A stretch of DNA of 64,000 bases. Origin: Adiantum capillus-veneris. Its lineage: Eukaryota > Streptophyta > Polypodiopsida > Polypodiales > Pteridaceae. Each line of letters begins with the position of its first letter. Position 1 is the stretch's first letter. The notes under the pieces are model-generated. The model saw only the letters and a program-made list of their open reading frames with translations. It had not been told where the DNA came from and ran no database searches. Where the stretch lies: contig CM043949.1 of NCBI GenBank assembly GCA_014529385.2, forward strand, positions 146,241,350 through 146,305,349, given 5' to 3'. Shown one piece after another: positions 1 to 13,402 of the stretch. Position numbers and translations under genes: made by a program.

Positions 1-1933
1 ATCTATTTACAAGATGAACAGCTGTTGATACAGCTTCAGCCCAAAACCCATTTGGCAGTTGTGCATTAGACAACATACTTCTGACCTTCTCTTGTATGGT
101 CCTATTCATCCTCTCAGCAACACCATTTTGAGGAGGATTGTAAGGAGCAGTAAGTTCACGTTTTATACCTTTTGACTCACAAAAGTCCTGAAAGGCCTTT
201 GAAACATACTCTCCACCATTGTCAGTGCGTAAGCATTTAAGCTTCTTGCCACTCTGATTCTCCACAAGTGTCACAAACGTTTTGAAAACACTAAACGCTT
301 CATCCTTGTGCTTGAGAAAGTAAACCCATACTTTCCTCGAGTAATCATCTATAAATGTCATAAAGTAAGAAGCTCCCCCTAGAGATAGGTTAGGCATAGG
401 TCCACACAAATCACTATGAACAAGTGCCAACTGTGTATCTCTTCTACTGCTTCTATGCTTATGTGGCTGCTGTGTTTGCTTACCATACAGACAATGTTCA
501 CAGAATTCAAAATCATTAAATGAAAAGCCAGGCAAATAACCAGAACGAGACAAGATTTCCATTCCCTTCTTGGACATATGTCCTAACCGGCTATGCCACA
601 AAGAAACGTTCGGCTGCTCGGTTACATTGATTACATTTTTAGAGACATTTGATACATAAATCATGTAAAGTCCTCCAGACTTTACTCCATGTGCTACTGT
701 CATAGAACCCTTGGATATCTTCCACATGTTCTGTCCAAAAGTGGTGACGTAGCCAGCATCATCAAGTAAACCTGTGCTGATCAAGCTCTTTGTAATTGCG
801 GGAACATGTCTCACATTCTTCAGCGTGAAAGAAGAGCCATTCTGAAACTTCAATTGAACATCTCCAACACCTAAGATCTCACATGTCTGCCCATTGCCTA
901 GCCGAACATGATCTTTAGTGGTCACATAAGAGGTAAACCACTCCTTGTTTGGAGACACATGAAGTGATGCCCCTGAGTCTATAATCCAGTCACTCAGTGC
1001 ATTTCCATCAGATGCTGTAAGAAGAGCTGAGTCCATTGTATTCTTCAAGAAGTAGATGTCTCCTGACACTAGACTGTCATCCTCTGCAACAGTGTTTGTC
1101 ACATTTATTTCTTGAATCTTCACTGAGGACTTGTTCTTCTCACCATGGTCTTCAGCTTTCTCTTTGCCTTTTTCTGCTTTCCATTCTCTGCAGTCTCTTT
1201 TCATGTGACCCTTCTTGCCACAATGGTAGCATTCTATGTCACTCTTGCCTTTAGCACTGCGGGACTTGCTACGAGACTGATTCCTCTTTCCACCTTTGTA
1301 CTTTTCTTTGGTCCTTCCCCTGACAACTAAGGCTGTTCCTTTGCCTTTGTCCATTGTCTTTCTATTGGTTTCTTCAGTAAGCAGACTTCCTTCTACACCT
1401 GCTATGTTCAAACCATCTGGAGGTGCAGAATTACTCAAAGCTGTGCGAAAAGTGTCCCAACTTTCCGGCAATGTGATCAACAGGAACATAGCTCTAACAG
1501 GTTCATCAAACTTGACACCTTGAGCTGACAACTGACTGTAGATGGTGTTGAATTCATTCAGATGATTGGACATAGGTGTCCCTTCTTTCATCTTCAAGTC
1601 AACAAGCTTCTTAAGCCAGTATACCTGTGAAGCTGCACTCTGCTTCTCATAAAGATCACTCAGCTTTAACCATGCTTGATAAGCCGACATCTCGTCTGCT
1701 ACATTGAAGTAAACGCTTTCTACCAAAGTCAGCATAATGGTAGAAAGTGCCAATTCATCCATTTCGCTCCATTAATCTTCGTCCATATCTTCTGGTTTTA
1801 TCCCCTTGAGATTTATAGGTTTTATCTGCTTCTTTTGTACCAACACATGACAAATCTGCTTCTTCCACAATGGGAAATTGGTTCCATCCAAATTCTTGAT
1901 ATTGTAAAGAGCAGTGTCCTGTGATCCAGCCAT
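1..1933 (-). CDS. Ty1/copia gag-protease-integrase polyprotein, partial, one nonsense codon
   Basis: This is the gag-pol polyprotein of a copia retrotransposon, read leftward from the ATG at 1931-1933 and running off the window. I checked every codon down to base 2 and found one stop, TAA at 1772-1774 (codon 54). The gag capsid comes first. A canonical CCHC knuckle (CYHCGKKGHMKRDC) lies near residues 235-248, and the protease motif DSGASLHV starts near residue 319. The GAG-pre-integrase motif LWHSRLGHMS is near residue 450. The integrase core shows FIDDYSR, TDNGGEY and NGVAERMNR (residues ~525-605). RT and RNase H would lie beyond the left edge. The preserved frame implies a fairly young copy. 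The stop sits where related gags usually have an acidic residue, so a simple GAA-to-TAA change is likely (inference). Confidence 0.93.
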
Positions 1934-2979
1934 AGCTACACTTCACAGTAGTTTACTTTCTTGGGAAAAATTCGGCAGAGTTTCCCCTGTAAGCTGACCT
2001 CTGAACCAATATCAACCTGTCAAATGAACCAAGAAAGCTTCAGATTCTGCAAAAATTTCGGCAGAGTCTCCTTTGTAAAATGGCTTTGGTGTACTAAAAA
2101 ACAAACCAAAAACAGCTCAAAAAACCACTATCTCTCTAACACTGTAAGTTGTGGGTAAACCTGTCCTGCACCTGTACTGTCTCTCACTGTCCTGTCACTG
2201 TCCTGTAAGCATAGATTGCGACAATGCCTCAACGGCAGTAAAGCAAAGATGCAATCCCAACTGTCTAACTCACAGTCAATACATCCTAGCTGCCTATCTA
2301 AGGGTGCTCGAGGGATCGCTCCAAGACCTGTATCACCGAAAGGATCTCAACATTCGAGAATCCCCCAGCTCAATAAAACCTCACTCGACCCTCAACAAAG
2401 GTTGTAGTAAATCTGACAGTACATAGACTTCCCACAAAGTCATACATCCACAAGTTTCCCACTATATGTTGTAACCGCTGCGGCGGTTGTTTGCTCCGTG
2501 ACTCACAGCCAGCAAACCCTCAACAGACATACATCATCTCTGACAATATATCCCATGTGGAAGTACCTGCAATGTCAGGATGAAATCTGGAATATCAAGC
2601 AGCAGACACAAGCTACCTGATGAACTAGTGGATGTCGCCTACAATCTGTGTAGATGCGCCCGTGTCGTATGTGACACCCCTCCAAGAATTGTGAGCCGTC
2701 CTTCGATGTGTAGACAGCCACAAATCAGCACTCTGGGAGTGTCGATATCCTCAGCACCTGCAAGCATAGGCCGAAAACCCCAAATTTGCAGAGTCGGATC
2801 TGCACCCGCTGAGACCACTTAGTCAAAAATGGCCTGCGCAGAACTTTGTCGAAGTCGAACGGTGGCCGAGATGACCTCATAATGAAACTGAGAACACCGT
2901 GTCTTTGCAAGTCCAATTTCACTCCAATCTGAGTTGGTGACTCTAGCCTCCTGCAGTGCTATCCCGAGCCTCGATCTGA
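1934..2979 (-). other. Untranslated leader of the copia element
   Basis: About 1 kb lies between the primer-binding site and the gag ATG. Only short, unconvincing ORFs occur here on either strand. Position and lack of coding make it the packaging/5' leader region of the element. It is long for a copia element, and I see no second gene in it. Confidence 0.7.
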
Positions 2980-2991
2980 GCTCTGATACCA
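2980..2991 (-). promoter_or_regulatory. Primer-binding site of the left copia element
   Basis: On the minus strand this reads TGGTATCAGAGC, the standard initiator tRNA-Met primer-binding site of plant copia elements. It directly follows the LTR and gives the orientation of the element. Confidence 0.93.
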
Positions 2992-2993
2992 GT

Positions 2994-3273
2994 TAAAGGA
3001 GTACGAGCGGAAGTGCGACGCGAGAGAGAGTGTGAGAAGAAGAGCACGACGATATGGTGAACTCGCTCTACTGTAATGTGTAGAGCATAGTGAGTTCTTA
3101 TTAGGTTTTTACAAAAGAATATGTGTACATACCTGGCGGCCCGCCCACTTACCTGGGCGACCACATTGGGCTTTATACCCCAACATCACCCAAATCGAAG
3201 TTCAGATGAAGAAGTTATGATCAAAAGAGTGAAATGTTGTCTACTAGGTCAAAAAATAGCTACACTAAGGGGG

Positions 3274-3359
<86 letters not shown>

Positions 3360-3550
3360 AAGTAGATAAGCAAGGATACCCCTCCACAGACCACATGAGG
3401 TGCTCCCCCCATGGGGGTGGCACCATGTGTGCAACACCACTGGACAAAAGGGCCCCCAACTCTGGCCTTTATAACACATGAGGGCTAGGTCAGATCTGTA
3501 CAAGCATGTATAAGGCCATCGCGAAGCAGCAAAGTGGTGTAATTGTAACA
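2994..3550 (-). repeat. 5' LTR of the left copia element
   Basis: The minus-strand LTR begins TGTTACAATTACACC at 3550 and ends two bases before the primer-binding site. It holds a GA/TC microsatellite (3277-3359) in its U3 part and a TATAAAG box near 3172-3178, so transcription would run leftward. Its first ~25 bases resemble the starts of the LTRs at 36294, 39067 and 52349 (TGTTAG-CTTACACCAC type), which suggests related families. The partner LTR is outside the window, so the exact ends are inferred from TG, TATA and primer-site positions. Confidence 0.72.
3277..3359. repeat. (GA)n microsatellite inside a copia LTR
   Basis: This is a nearly pure GA tract of about 83 bp with one interruption. 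It sits in U3 of the LTR, upstream of the TATA box. Apparent RERERE/SLSLSL reading frames across it are artefacts of the dinucleotide. Confidence 0.97.
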
Positions 3551-3599
3551 ATATTGTGGTTCATAGTCATAAAAAAGGTGGCTTTGTAGTGTATACAAT

Positions 3600-4110
3600 C
3601 TTTCTCAAGTGTGCATCCGCACAAGACAACACCACTCTAAAGGAGGTATTTATAGGTCACAAATCTATTGTCTCTCATCTTCATGGCTTTGGTCGTATTC
3701 CTCACATTTATGTGCTGTAAAATAATTATAAGAAGACTTTACATGCTAAATCCAAATAAATGATATTTTGTGGTCATACCTCCCACATCAAAGGATTGGA
3801 TTTGGGATCCTTCCTTGGAGGATATTTTTATTTCTCGTTGTGCTTGCTTGATGAGACTATATTAATTCTTTAGTTGATTTGACCTTCTACGTCTCATGAT
3901 GGTGTTGACCCATTCCCAAATATTGGGATGGTTCAACCTCTTCTAGCACCTCCACCCCTTGACATCACCATGGCCCTACCCCTCTTGCTAGTTCCACTTC
4001 TCCCTCTCCATCATCGACATCCTCTCCTTCTATAGTGTCTATTCCTACACCCCTTGTGTCAGGTGATACTATTGCGAGAACAAGGGTCTAACAGAGCACT
4101 ACTCTAGGAG
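3600..4110 (+). pseudogene. Degraded copia pol fragment (integrase C-terminus and linker)
   Basis: Across several frames the + strand gives pieces that match the region between copia integrase and RT: a HAKSK-like stretch, then KG-DL-DPSL and FISR-like motifs near 3790-3850, then a proline-rich linker (near 3940-4050). Frames are broken and no full domain survives. It is probably an old copia remnant next to the left element. Confidence 0.45.
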
Positions 4111-4216
4111 GATGGTTTGACGATGGCATGGGGGACCATATTTGCTTTAAGTAGGGGATTGTATGGGAGAAGTTCTAGGTCGTTAGTCCCTTGTCCTCTT
4201 AGTGATATTAGAGCAA

Positions 4217-5730
<1,514 letters not shown>

Positions 5731-5798
5731 TGACTTCTCAACTCTCGTTGGATAGATCTTTAAGGTCTCTTGGGATAGTTTCATTCGACATTAAAATC

Positions 5799-5801
<3 letters not shown>

Positions 5802-5846
<45 letters not shown>

Positions 5847-6014
5847 ATAAAAAGAGGGAAACGGTATAACCTTTCTATCACCCAAGTGTGGTAGACTGGT
5901 TATGCCATTTCCCTCTCGAATAACAGGTCTTGAGTTCAACTCTCGTCGAATAGATCTTTAAGGTCTCTTGGGATAGTTTCCTACGATGTTAAAATCCTCT
6001 TCTTCTTCGTCTTC

Positions 6015-6089
<75 letters not shown>
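5802..6089. repeat. (TG)n microsatellites and a duplicated ~60-bp flank
   Basis: TG tracts lie at 5802-5829 (running into GA to 5846) and at 6018-6089. The DNA before each one shares the sentence-like unit ACTCTCGT-GAATAGATCTTTAAGGTCTCTTGGGATAGTTTC (two copies, near 5738-5783 and 5940-5981), so the microsatellite and its flank were duplicated together. Confidence 0.85.
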
Positions 6090-6090
<1 letters not shown>

Positions 6091-6792
6091 AATTGCCCAA
6101 CCCAACACTATGTCAAATAATCAAATTAAATGCCTAAAATGATAAAATAAAGAGGATGATCACATCGCGCATTCACATGAGATGCATAAACTTTAACACA
6201 CTCTATGCAGCTCATAGTGGACATAACTAGGAAGACCAAGTCAATAAAGAAGCTACCATGGACACCCCAATGGAGGCCTTCTACTAGATACAGCTCGAGT
6301 TTGCAGTAGCTGCCAACCTATCACCAAAAAGAGTGCCATCTTTTGCATCAATTGCCTCATAATAAAGGTGAGGTGACCTAGAGAGATGTAAAATAGGGAC
6401 GCCCCAAACCATTAACAAATCTGGTCTAGAGATGTACACCCAACTAATAAATGAGCCACATCATTTTAAATTAGGGCAACTAGATAGAAATAGGATCAAT
6501 GACTAATAAAAGTCTAGGATAGTAAAAGTGGATTAGAATGGACTAAAATGCCTAGCCTTATAAATAAATGGCCTTGTTGTACATATGAATCCTAAGTTCA
6601 TGTAATATAGTGTCCTTGCAATTTGAGCCCACTTTACTTTTTAGCAGTGCATTTCTCTCTTTCCATCTCTTACTGTGTAAGCTATTTGCATATGCACGAT
6701 CAATCTTTTTGTACAACCATGCCATGTAGCCTAGGATTCACCATTTGGTGATGACATATCTCCAATAACAAGCGGTTGCACCCAAGACCTAC
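6090..6792. other. Unassigned flank left of the nested gypsy element
   Basis: About 700 bp without a recognisable ORF, LTR end or RNA gene. It is the original left flank of the element inserted at 6798. Confidence 0.5.
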
Positions 6793-6797
6793 TTTAC

Positions 6798-7239
6798 TGT
6801 AAACGGTAGGGATGGCTACCAGACTAGGGTGCCTAGGTTGGTAATTACCAAAGTTGGTTATTGGGGTAACTGCCACAAGGAATAGTCAGTCAGAGAGCTA
6901 TAAATAGGGCTCATTACTTCATTTGCGAGACCAAATATTGAATCCCTGATTCCCCAATCCTAAGCCTAGTGTTATCGCACACTCTTACCTAAGAGTCGTT
7001 CATGCTTTGTAATTCTCATCAGGCGGAAGGCTTACTTGTCTCACCGACTACACTTGTATAAAATCATTTGATTTGAATAATACAACTCCAGTTTCAGTTC
7101 TTAGTTTCAATGTTAGTCTCTTTTTAGTTCCAGTCTTATCTTTCAGTTACTATCTGGTTTGATCTGAAGTCTTATGTCTGGTGTGAACTAACTCTACTCA
7201 CAAACTGGAATAGCCGCTGAAAGTGTCCAACTCATTCTA
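6798..7239 (+). repeat. 5' LTR of the nested gypsy host element
   Basis: It starts TGTAAACGG and aligns throughout with 24645-25099. Shared blocks include GAGCTATAAATAGGGCTC (a TATA box near 6899-6907) and CCTAAGCCTAGTGTTA. It ends CATTCTA where the 3' copy ends TTTCA. The TATA box is roughly 100 bp into the LTR, as expected for a promoter. Confidence 0.9.
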
Positions 7240-7242
7240 TTT

Positions 7243-7259
7243 TGGCGATCATGTTGGCT
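7243..7259 (+). promoter_or_regulatory. Probable primer-binding site of the gypsy host element
   Basis: TGGCGATCATGTTGGCT starts a few bases after the LTR. It resembles the TGGCGCC-type primer sites seen in many gypsy elements, with mismatches. A second candidate, TGGTGTTAGAGCC at 7296-7308, resembles a tRNA-Met site but lies too far from the LTR end defined by alignment. Confidence 0.5.
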
Positions 7260-7321
7260 TGACCTAATTTTCTCGACATTCGACTAGCTCCCCATTGGTG
7301 TTAGAGCCATCACAATCAATC

Positions 7322-8426
7322 ATGCCGCCCAGAGGAACAATACGAGACAGAAGGCCAACTACGAGGTTCATGGGCAGCCTAGTACCAAAAGAGTCAGAGC
7401 ACGTTTCAGATACAGAGAGAGAACCTTCCTCCAAGACTAGAACAACTAGTGAATCGAGGGATTCTCAACATTCATCTCATTCCAGACATAGACAGGCAGA
7501 GAGAGCAAAATGACATAACCGATCCCATGAACCCCAATGTAGCCAGTGACGTGCTAAAGAACGTGAGGACAGCAAGAGAAGACATCATTCAGCAAGACAC
7601 AAGCCAACAAAGAATACAATTGAAGATACAATGAGTGAAAGAGAAATAGACCGGGAAGCAGTTACCAATCATTACAGCAAGCAAAAAACTAAGGACAAGA
7701 AACCAGTTTCCAGATCCAGAGCTAGCAGTCATAGCAATCCACTAATTTGAGAATATCACTTGCAGTATTCATGTGTGGGGCAAAAAGGATGGATTTGATG
7801 TTCATATCAAAGCATTTGAGCAATATGATGAGTTGAGAGATATAGTTGAAGATGAATGGGGGAGATTACTTTCCCCAGACACTCAAGGAGGCAACAAGAA
7901 ATGATACTATCATTACCAAGCTTGCCAGATCAGGTTGTACAATAAGCTCATCAAGGCTTTCAAACTAGAGTATTCAAATAACAAAGGAGATGATGACATT
8001 TTATGTGAGCTCGACAAGATCAAGCAGGGAAAGTTGTCGGCCACAAGTTATATTGAAAAAATCAAGGAACTGACTAGACAGTTACAAGAACCTCCTTCTA
8101 AAAAGAGGGTGAGATCGTGGTTTTTGAAATGGATTCTGAAGCAAAAAGCTCAGGGAAGAGGAGGTGCTAACACCAACCAAAAAGTTTAATGATCTAGTCT
8201 AGAGGACACTAAATCTCAAGCAACATGCCTCGAAGGAGAAAGGGCATAAGAAGAAATATTCTAGTAAAAGTGAATCGTCCACTAAAGAATTAGACTCCAG
8301 TACTAGTTCCAGTACATCTGAAATTAAATTTGATCACAAGGGCAAAGGGAACAAAAAAGGATTGTGGATTAGGAAACTAGAGGAGATGTCAAAACAGATC
8401 GCTGAAATTGCCGTTTCACTGGATGT
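7322..8426 (+). pseudogene. Gypsy gag remnant
   Basis: The likely start is ATG 7322 (MPPRGTIRDRRP...). The frame stops at 7511, then continues in other frames. Around 7935-8189 there is a capsid-like stretch with YNKLIKAFKLEY and ELDKIKQGKLSATSYIEKI, typical of gypsy gag (retrotrans_gag family). A charged serine-rich segment follows (8230-8350). No CCHC knuckle is seen; it may have been lost near the nested insertion. There are multiple stops and frameshifts, so it is not functional. Confidence 0.75.
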
Positions 8427-8431
8427 AGTGT

Positions 8432-10346
8432 TTGTGGAAGATTCTGTTCAGCCCTTGCTGTCATGTACTAGAGACAGTAATGTAAGCTCAAAGGACATTT
8501 ATGACACTTTGTTGCCTCTTTTCAGTGGTGGAAATACGAATGTAAGTTCCAATGAGGCAAATGTACAGCCTATGGGGGTTTCTGAAAATGTTACATATCA
8601 GCCTATTACTGATGCAGATGTACATGATGTATTTGATGAGGAAAGGGCTGAAAATGAGCATGCTAGAGGTATGCCAAAATGGCTAGTGCACACTTTGCGT
8701 GATAGTAAATTGGATGCACCTTTGTCTAATCGTACTCGTTCAGGCTCTCGCCATGCATCTTATGCATCAGATTGTTATGCTTTGGCTGTGTCTAGCTTAC
8801 AATATGTTGAGGAGCCTCTGTCTTTTGATCAAGCACATAATTCAAAAAATTGGATGGCTGCCATGCAATCAGAATATGATGCACTTATAGAAAATGACAC
8901 ATTGAATTTATGTGATTTGCCTCCTGGCAAAAAGGCCATTGGTACGAAGTGGGTTTACAAGTTGAAACGCAAGCCGGATGGTGCGATCGATCGCCATAAG
9001 GCTCGACTTGTTGCAAAGGGTTATGCACAGCAAAAAGGCATAGATTATGAAGAGACTTTTTCTCCCACTTGTCATATGACTACTGTGCGTTTTCTATGTG
9101 CATTGGCAGCTCATTTTGGTTGGGATGTACATCAATCAGACATTGTTACTGCTTTCTTGAATGGTGACATATTTGAGGAAGTTTATGTAACGCAGCCTCG
9201 CGGTTTTGTCATAAAAGGACAAGAGGACAAAGTGTGCAAATGTAACAAGGCTTTGTATGGGTTGAAGCAATCTCCTCGTGCTTGGTATGAGAAAGCTGAC
9301 ACTCATTTGCTTAAACGAGGCTTTCATAACAGTCCAACAGAAAGCACATTGTATGTAAAGCGTGAGGGTGATGTACTCCTCATTGTGGTTCTTTATGTCG
9401 ATGATTTGCTGATCACTGGACCAAATGAGAGACATATTGCTGAATTTAAGGCTGATTTGAATGCTACTTTCAAGATGAAAGATTTGGGGCTGTTGCATCA
9501 TTACTTGGGTATACAGTTTAAACCGTGTGATGGTGGTATTGCCTTGTGTCAGAAAAGTTACATAGAGACATTGTTGTGTAAGTTTGGACTTGAGGATTGG
9601 AAACCTATTGCCACTCCCATGTAAACAGGTTTGAAGTTTAGTCTATATGATGCTGGCGATCCTACTGATGTCACTCTTTACCAAACTGTTGTTGGCTGCC
9701 TCATTTATGTATGCAACACAAGGCCAGATATTCAATTTGCAGTCTCACAGGTCAGCAGATTTATGCATAGCCCAGGGTCTAAGCATTGGCAGGCCGTCAA
9801 GAGGATTTTTCGCTACCTTAGTGGCACTTTACATCTTGGCTTGTTTTATCCCAAGGGGGGATCATTGTCGCCAGACTTACATGCTTTTTCGGACTTAGAT
9901 TGGGTTGGTTGTTTTGACACGCGAGTGTCCACAAGTGGTTTTTGTTTCATGCTTGGCAGTTCATGTATATCATGGTTGAGCAAGAAGCAACCTACGGTGG
10001 CCCACTTCGAGTTGTGAGGCTGAGTACAGGGCAGTCTTCACAGCTACGGTTGAGTGTGTATGGCTTAGACGCCTTATGGCTTATTTGGGTGTTGGACAGG
10101 ACACTGCCAACACTATATACACTGACAGTCAGAGCGCATTGGCAGTTGCGAGGAACCCAATTTTTCATGCTCGCACAAAGCATGAGGTGCATTACCACTA
10201 TGTCAGGGAGAGGCTCTCAGCAAGAGAGATTAGCTTGGCTTATGTGCCAACACAAGACAACCTTGCAGATCTTTTCACAAAGGCATTGTCTCGTGAGAAG
10301 CTTGAAGGTTTCCGCAAAGCTTTGGGCTTACTCCCCTTTGTGGACT
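8432..10346 (+). pseudogene. Copia reverse transcriptase and RNase H
   Basis: RVT_2-type RT begins near 8830 (NWMAAMQSEYDAL, then GTKWVYKLKRKPDG and ARLVAKGYAQ). The catalytic YVDDLLITG is near 9395-9421. The frame is open to TAA at 9622-9624 and resumes at once in the same frame with GLKFSLYDAG. RT-RNase H linker motifs include GCLIYVCNTRPDI. A one-base change near 10000 shifts the frame. RNase H continues with TDSQSALAVARNP and ends ADLFTKALSREKLEGF, stop at 10344-10346. There is one nonsense codon and one frameshift in ~1.9 kb. The first ~70 bases of the open frame before 8432 are gypsy gag fused by chance. Confidence 0.93.
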
Positions 10347-10423
10347 GATCATGTCCTTAGGGCATGGCACTTCCCTTTACTCATGTGCCAGCTCTCGTTC
10401 ACCACATCACTCCAGGGGAGATT

Positions 10424-10647
10424 TGTTACCATATTTATGTGGTAGTGATGTGTGTGAACACACTAGGACCGCCGGGGCATTTTCTCCCTCTTTAGGAGGT
10501 TTTTCCCCCCCATTGTATATACTCCCATCACTCTAGGGCTATCTATCTTTCCATTGCACACTAAGTAATACACTCTCTATTGTGTGCCTTGAGCTTCCTT
10601 CGTCTTCTCCAAGCTGTGTGCGTTTCTCTGCAACCCTAATTCCAACA
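10424..10647 (+). repeat. 3' LTR of the truncated copia element
   Basis: The purine tract CCAGGGGAGATT (10412-10423) is followed by TGTTACCATATTT. The LTR ends CCTAATTCCAACA. At 224 bp it is a compact copia LTR with TG...CA ends. No partner LTR exists in the window. Confidence 0.85.
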
Positions 10648-10752
10648 AGTGTGAATATTTTGGGACAACATCTCAGGCAAAACTAGGAATCATGGACTTA
10701 AAACCAACACCATTCACAGGTAGGATGGCAGGCTACTGGGCTAGTCAAAATT

Positions 10753-10947
10753 ATGCAAATCAAAGTGGGCAAGGAGAAATTCAAGACCAACTTCTTAGTG
10801 TTGGATGTGCAAAGAGCATATGGGATGATTTTAGGCAGACCTTGGCTTAGAACTGATGGTGTTATACATGATTATGCAAACCAGACATTGACTATTCAAG
10901 GGGCCAACATAAGGAGTGAGATAAAAATTGACAACATAAGAAGCTAG
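10753..10947 (+). pseudogene. Gypsy retropepsin fragment
   Basis: A 64-codon stretch of the host gypsy element resumes here. DVQRAYGMILGRPWLRTDG is the C-terminal retropepsin motif (ILGRPWL), followed by the usual strand DYANQTLTI. The catalytic DSGA half is not visible, probably lost around the copia insertion. The frame ends at TAG 10945-10947. It is continued after the nested element by 16620-16938. Confidence 0.75.
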
Positions 10948-11152
10948 AATAAGGCTTTGACACTTGAAGAATTATGCAAGAAGTATGGAACAAAGAAGAT
11001 AAAAAAGATGCTTGCCTTCATGAACATCTTTCCCCTGACAAAGACTGATAGAGATTGATCGAGTGCTATGATAATGGATAAGGAACAAGCTAAGAGGCAA
11101 AGAAAACAATACACATAGCAATTCACTGAACTGAATTCTGGAGAAAGATTAG

Positions 11153-11602
11153 TGTTATGGAATTGATATTTTGATATTTTATGCAGCTGACGGGTGGAAA
11201 AGGCCAAGGGTTATGCGAAAGGATAATATAATTTATCATTTAAGTGCTCTTTATGAGCCATGGCCAATTATTGCCCGGCTGGTCAATATGTATTCATTTG
11301 AGCATTCACTAATCTATAAATAAATACGTGCAAGAGGCAAATGCTCACTCTTGCATGGGGGGAGATTGCACCCAGTGCTTGCGTTGTTCTTCTCTCCTCT
11401 TCCCCGGCACGATGTAGCACTCCATTCTAGGAGGTGCGTCCGCACATGCCCTCTCGATCTCTCCCGCTCTTTGCCTTTCTTTGTCGTGTGCAATCTCGAT
11501 TATGGTTATTCGATTCATCAGGTATGCAAATTCATGGTTTTATTGCTCGTAGCATATCGTTCTCGATATTTTGCAGGGCCACCGCGTTCGTTGTTTGTAG
11601 CA
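11153..11602 (+). repeat. 5' LTR of the non-coding LTR element
   Basis: It starts TGTTATGGAATTGATATTTTG and ends GTAGCA. A TATA box (CTATAAATAAATACG) lies near 11314-11328. It is nearly identical to 16111-16559, with only scattered substitutions and small indels, for example around the CTCACCATG/CGGCACGATG stretch. Confidence 0.93.
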
Positions 11603-11603
11603 G

Positions 11604-11617
11604 TGGTATCAGAGCCC
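11604..11617 (+). promoter_or_regulatory. Primer-binding site of the non-coding LTR element
   Basis: TGGTATCAGAGCCC, one base after the LTR, is complementary to the 3' end of initiator tRNA-Met. Confidence 0.93.
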
Positions 11618-12281
11618 AGGACTACGCTCTAATCAATTTCAACATTACAAAGGCTACGCATGCAAAGATAAGTGAAACTTTAATCCTAAGTATTATGATT
11701 ATGATTAAGAGTTTGCTTCAAATTTTTATTAATCGCATGATTATGATTACAATTTGCTTCAAATTTTTCTTAATCACATGATATCTTTGCTAATCACATC
11801 TTGATTGCATGCGTATGATGGAGTTTCGCCATGACCAGCTATCTCCATCCACGGGGTAGTTTACGTTTGTGCAAGGTTACTCTAACAAGGCTCTTGCTTG
11901 CTTTTTGTGGGAACACCCTCGTATTCTCTGTGTTCAATTATTAACCTAAGGGCAAAAGCTTGGCTACTTCTCGTCCTCATCTCTCCCTATCTGTCTCGAC
12001 TCTCTGTGTTGCGCCAGCCTCACCACATCTGCCAAGGACGCCACCTTCCCCCTTCTACCTGCAGAAGGCTCGCAACATACCCTGTGCCGATCCTACGCGA
12101 CCTGGCGACCCGCATTCGTCGGCTTTTCTCTTGCCGTTCGGCTCTTGCCCCGCTACTTGTCTCATGCGGTATCAACTGCTCTTTTTTTTTATAGCTTACC
12201 TACTTCTTCCCCCCTCCTAGTTCACCTTGCCCTCATCCTCATTTGTTGCGGCTCTAATTACCGAGCACTAAGACGTAGCTG

Positions 12282-12283
<2 letters not shown>

Positions 12284-12369
<86 letters not shown>
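12284..12369. repeat. (TC)n microsatellite
   Basis: About 86 bp of pure TC inside the non-coding LTR element. Confidence 0.97.
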
Positions 12370-12371
<2 letters not shown>

Positions 12372-12678
12372 GTCGACCACAATTTCACTATCCCTCTCTC
12401 TCTTGCCCTCTCGTATTCAACCACCCCGTTCCACTTCTCATCGAGTGGACAACCAGGAAATCCTCCCATATCTCTCTCTCATCCAACAACTAGGACTCCC
12501 CAGGAACCAAACGACTTCATGGCGGCCTCACGTGATCACTGCAAAGCAACGCAACCATTGGATATCTGTCTGTTTCTCTCTCTCTCTATCTTCATCTCAT
12601 GCATCCATCACCACCCACCAATTCCCTCGTCCATGCAGAGTGTGTGACCCCTTCTTTTGGCCTGCCATGCAGAGGTTT

Positions 12679-12712
<34 letters not shown>

Positions 12713-13402
12713 GAAAACCACCCTTCCTACTTGCTGACGGCCGCCTACCATCAATCCCATAATCTTCTCCCAACCGACTTTTTTGGGATACTTTCCAGCT
12801 ATGTAGCACCCACCTTTTACTGCATGGTGTCACACAGCCATCCACACCCTCGTGTAAACCTGCAGATGCCTGCCCCAGTACAAACACATGCAGCGTGTCT
12901 CTTTCTGTTCTATCACTTCTGTAGCCACCCCTTTTCGAACGCATCATCCCAACTAACCACTAGTCCCATGTAAAAGCTAGCAGCCGCCACGAAAAAAGGA
13001 AAGAACAGAAAAGAAAAGAAAAAAACGACTAGCGCTTGTTGTCCGCAACCACATGGCGTCAGCAGACGTTTCAGTCTCTCTCTTTCGACTCCAACTTGTA
13101 TAGCTACCCTTCTTTAACTCTCTCTCTCCCCCCCTCTTGTCATTTCCTAGCCACACAACCTAGGCGACGCTCCTCAGTTCCACTGCTCATACACGAGCAA
13201 CATTCTCATTCTCTCTTTCTCTGCCCCTCGACGTTACAACAGTACACGGGCACCCCAGTTCTCTTTAACTCTGGCCACCTACCGAAGACCTACCCACCTC
13301 CCATGCTGAGGAGCTCCCACTCTCACACCCTTCTCGGAGTCGAATCGAGTCATTCCGCCCTCCCTCTAACTCTTGAATGGCGTCGGGTCTCGTCAACAAC
13401 TA

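Larger units (their letters stand above)
8432..10647 (+). mobile_element. 5'-truncated Ty1/copia element
   Basis: It contains only the integrase-RT linker, RT, RNase H and 3' LTR of a copia element. Sequence left of 8427 belongs to the gypsy gag. The bases AGTGT occur at 8427-8431 and again directly after the 3' LTR (10648-10652), as a 5-bp target duplication would. The 5' LTR, gag, protease and integrase are absent. Confidence 0.8.

Noticed and set aside
7296-7308. TGGTGTTAGAGCC as the primer-binding site of the outer gypsy
   Set aside because: Alignment of the two LTRs and the TTTAC duplication place the LTR end at 7239, ~57 bp earlier, so it is not adjacent to the LTR.
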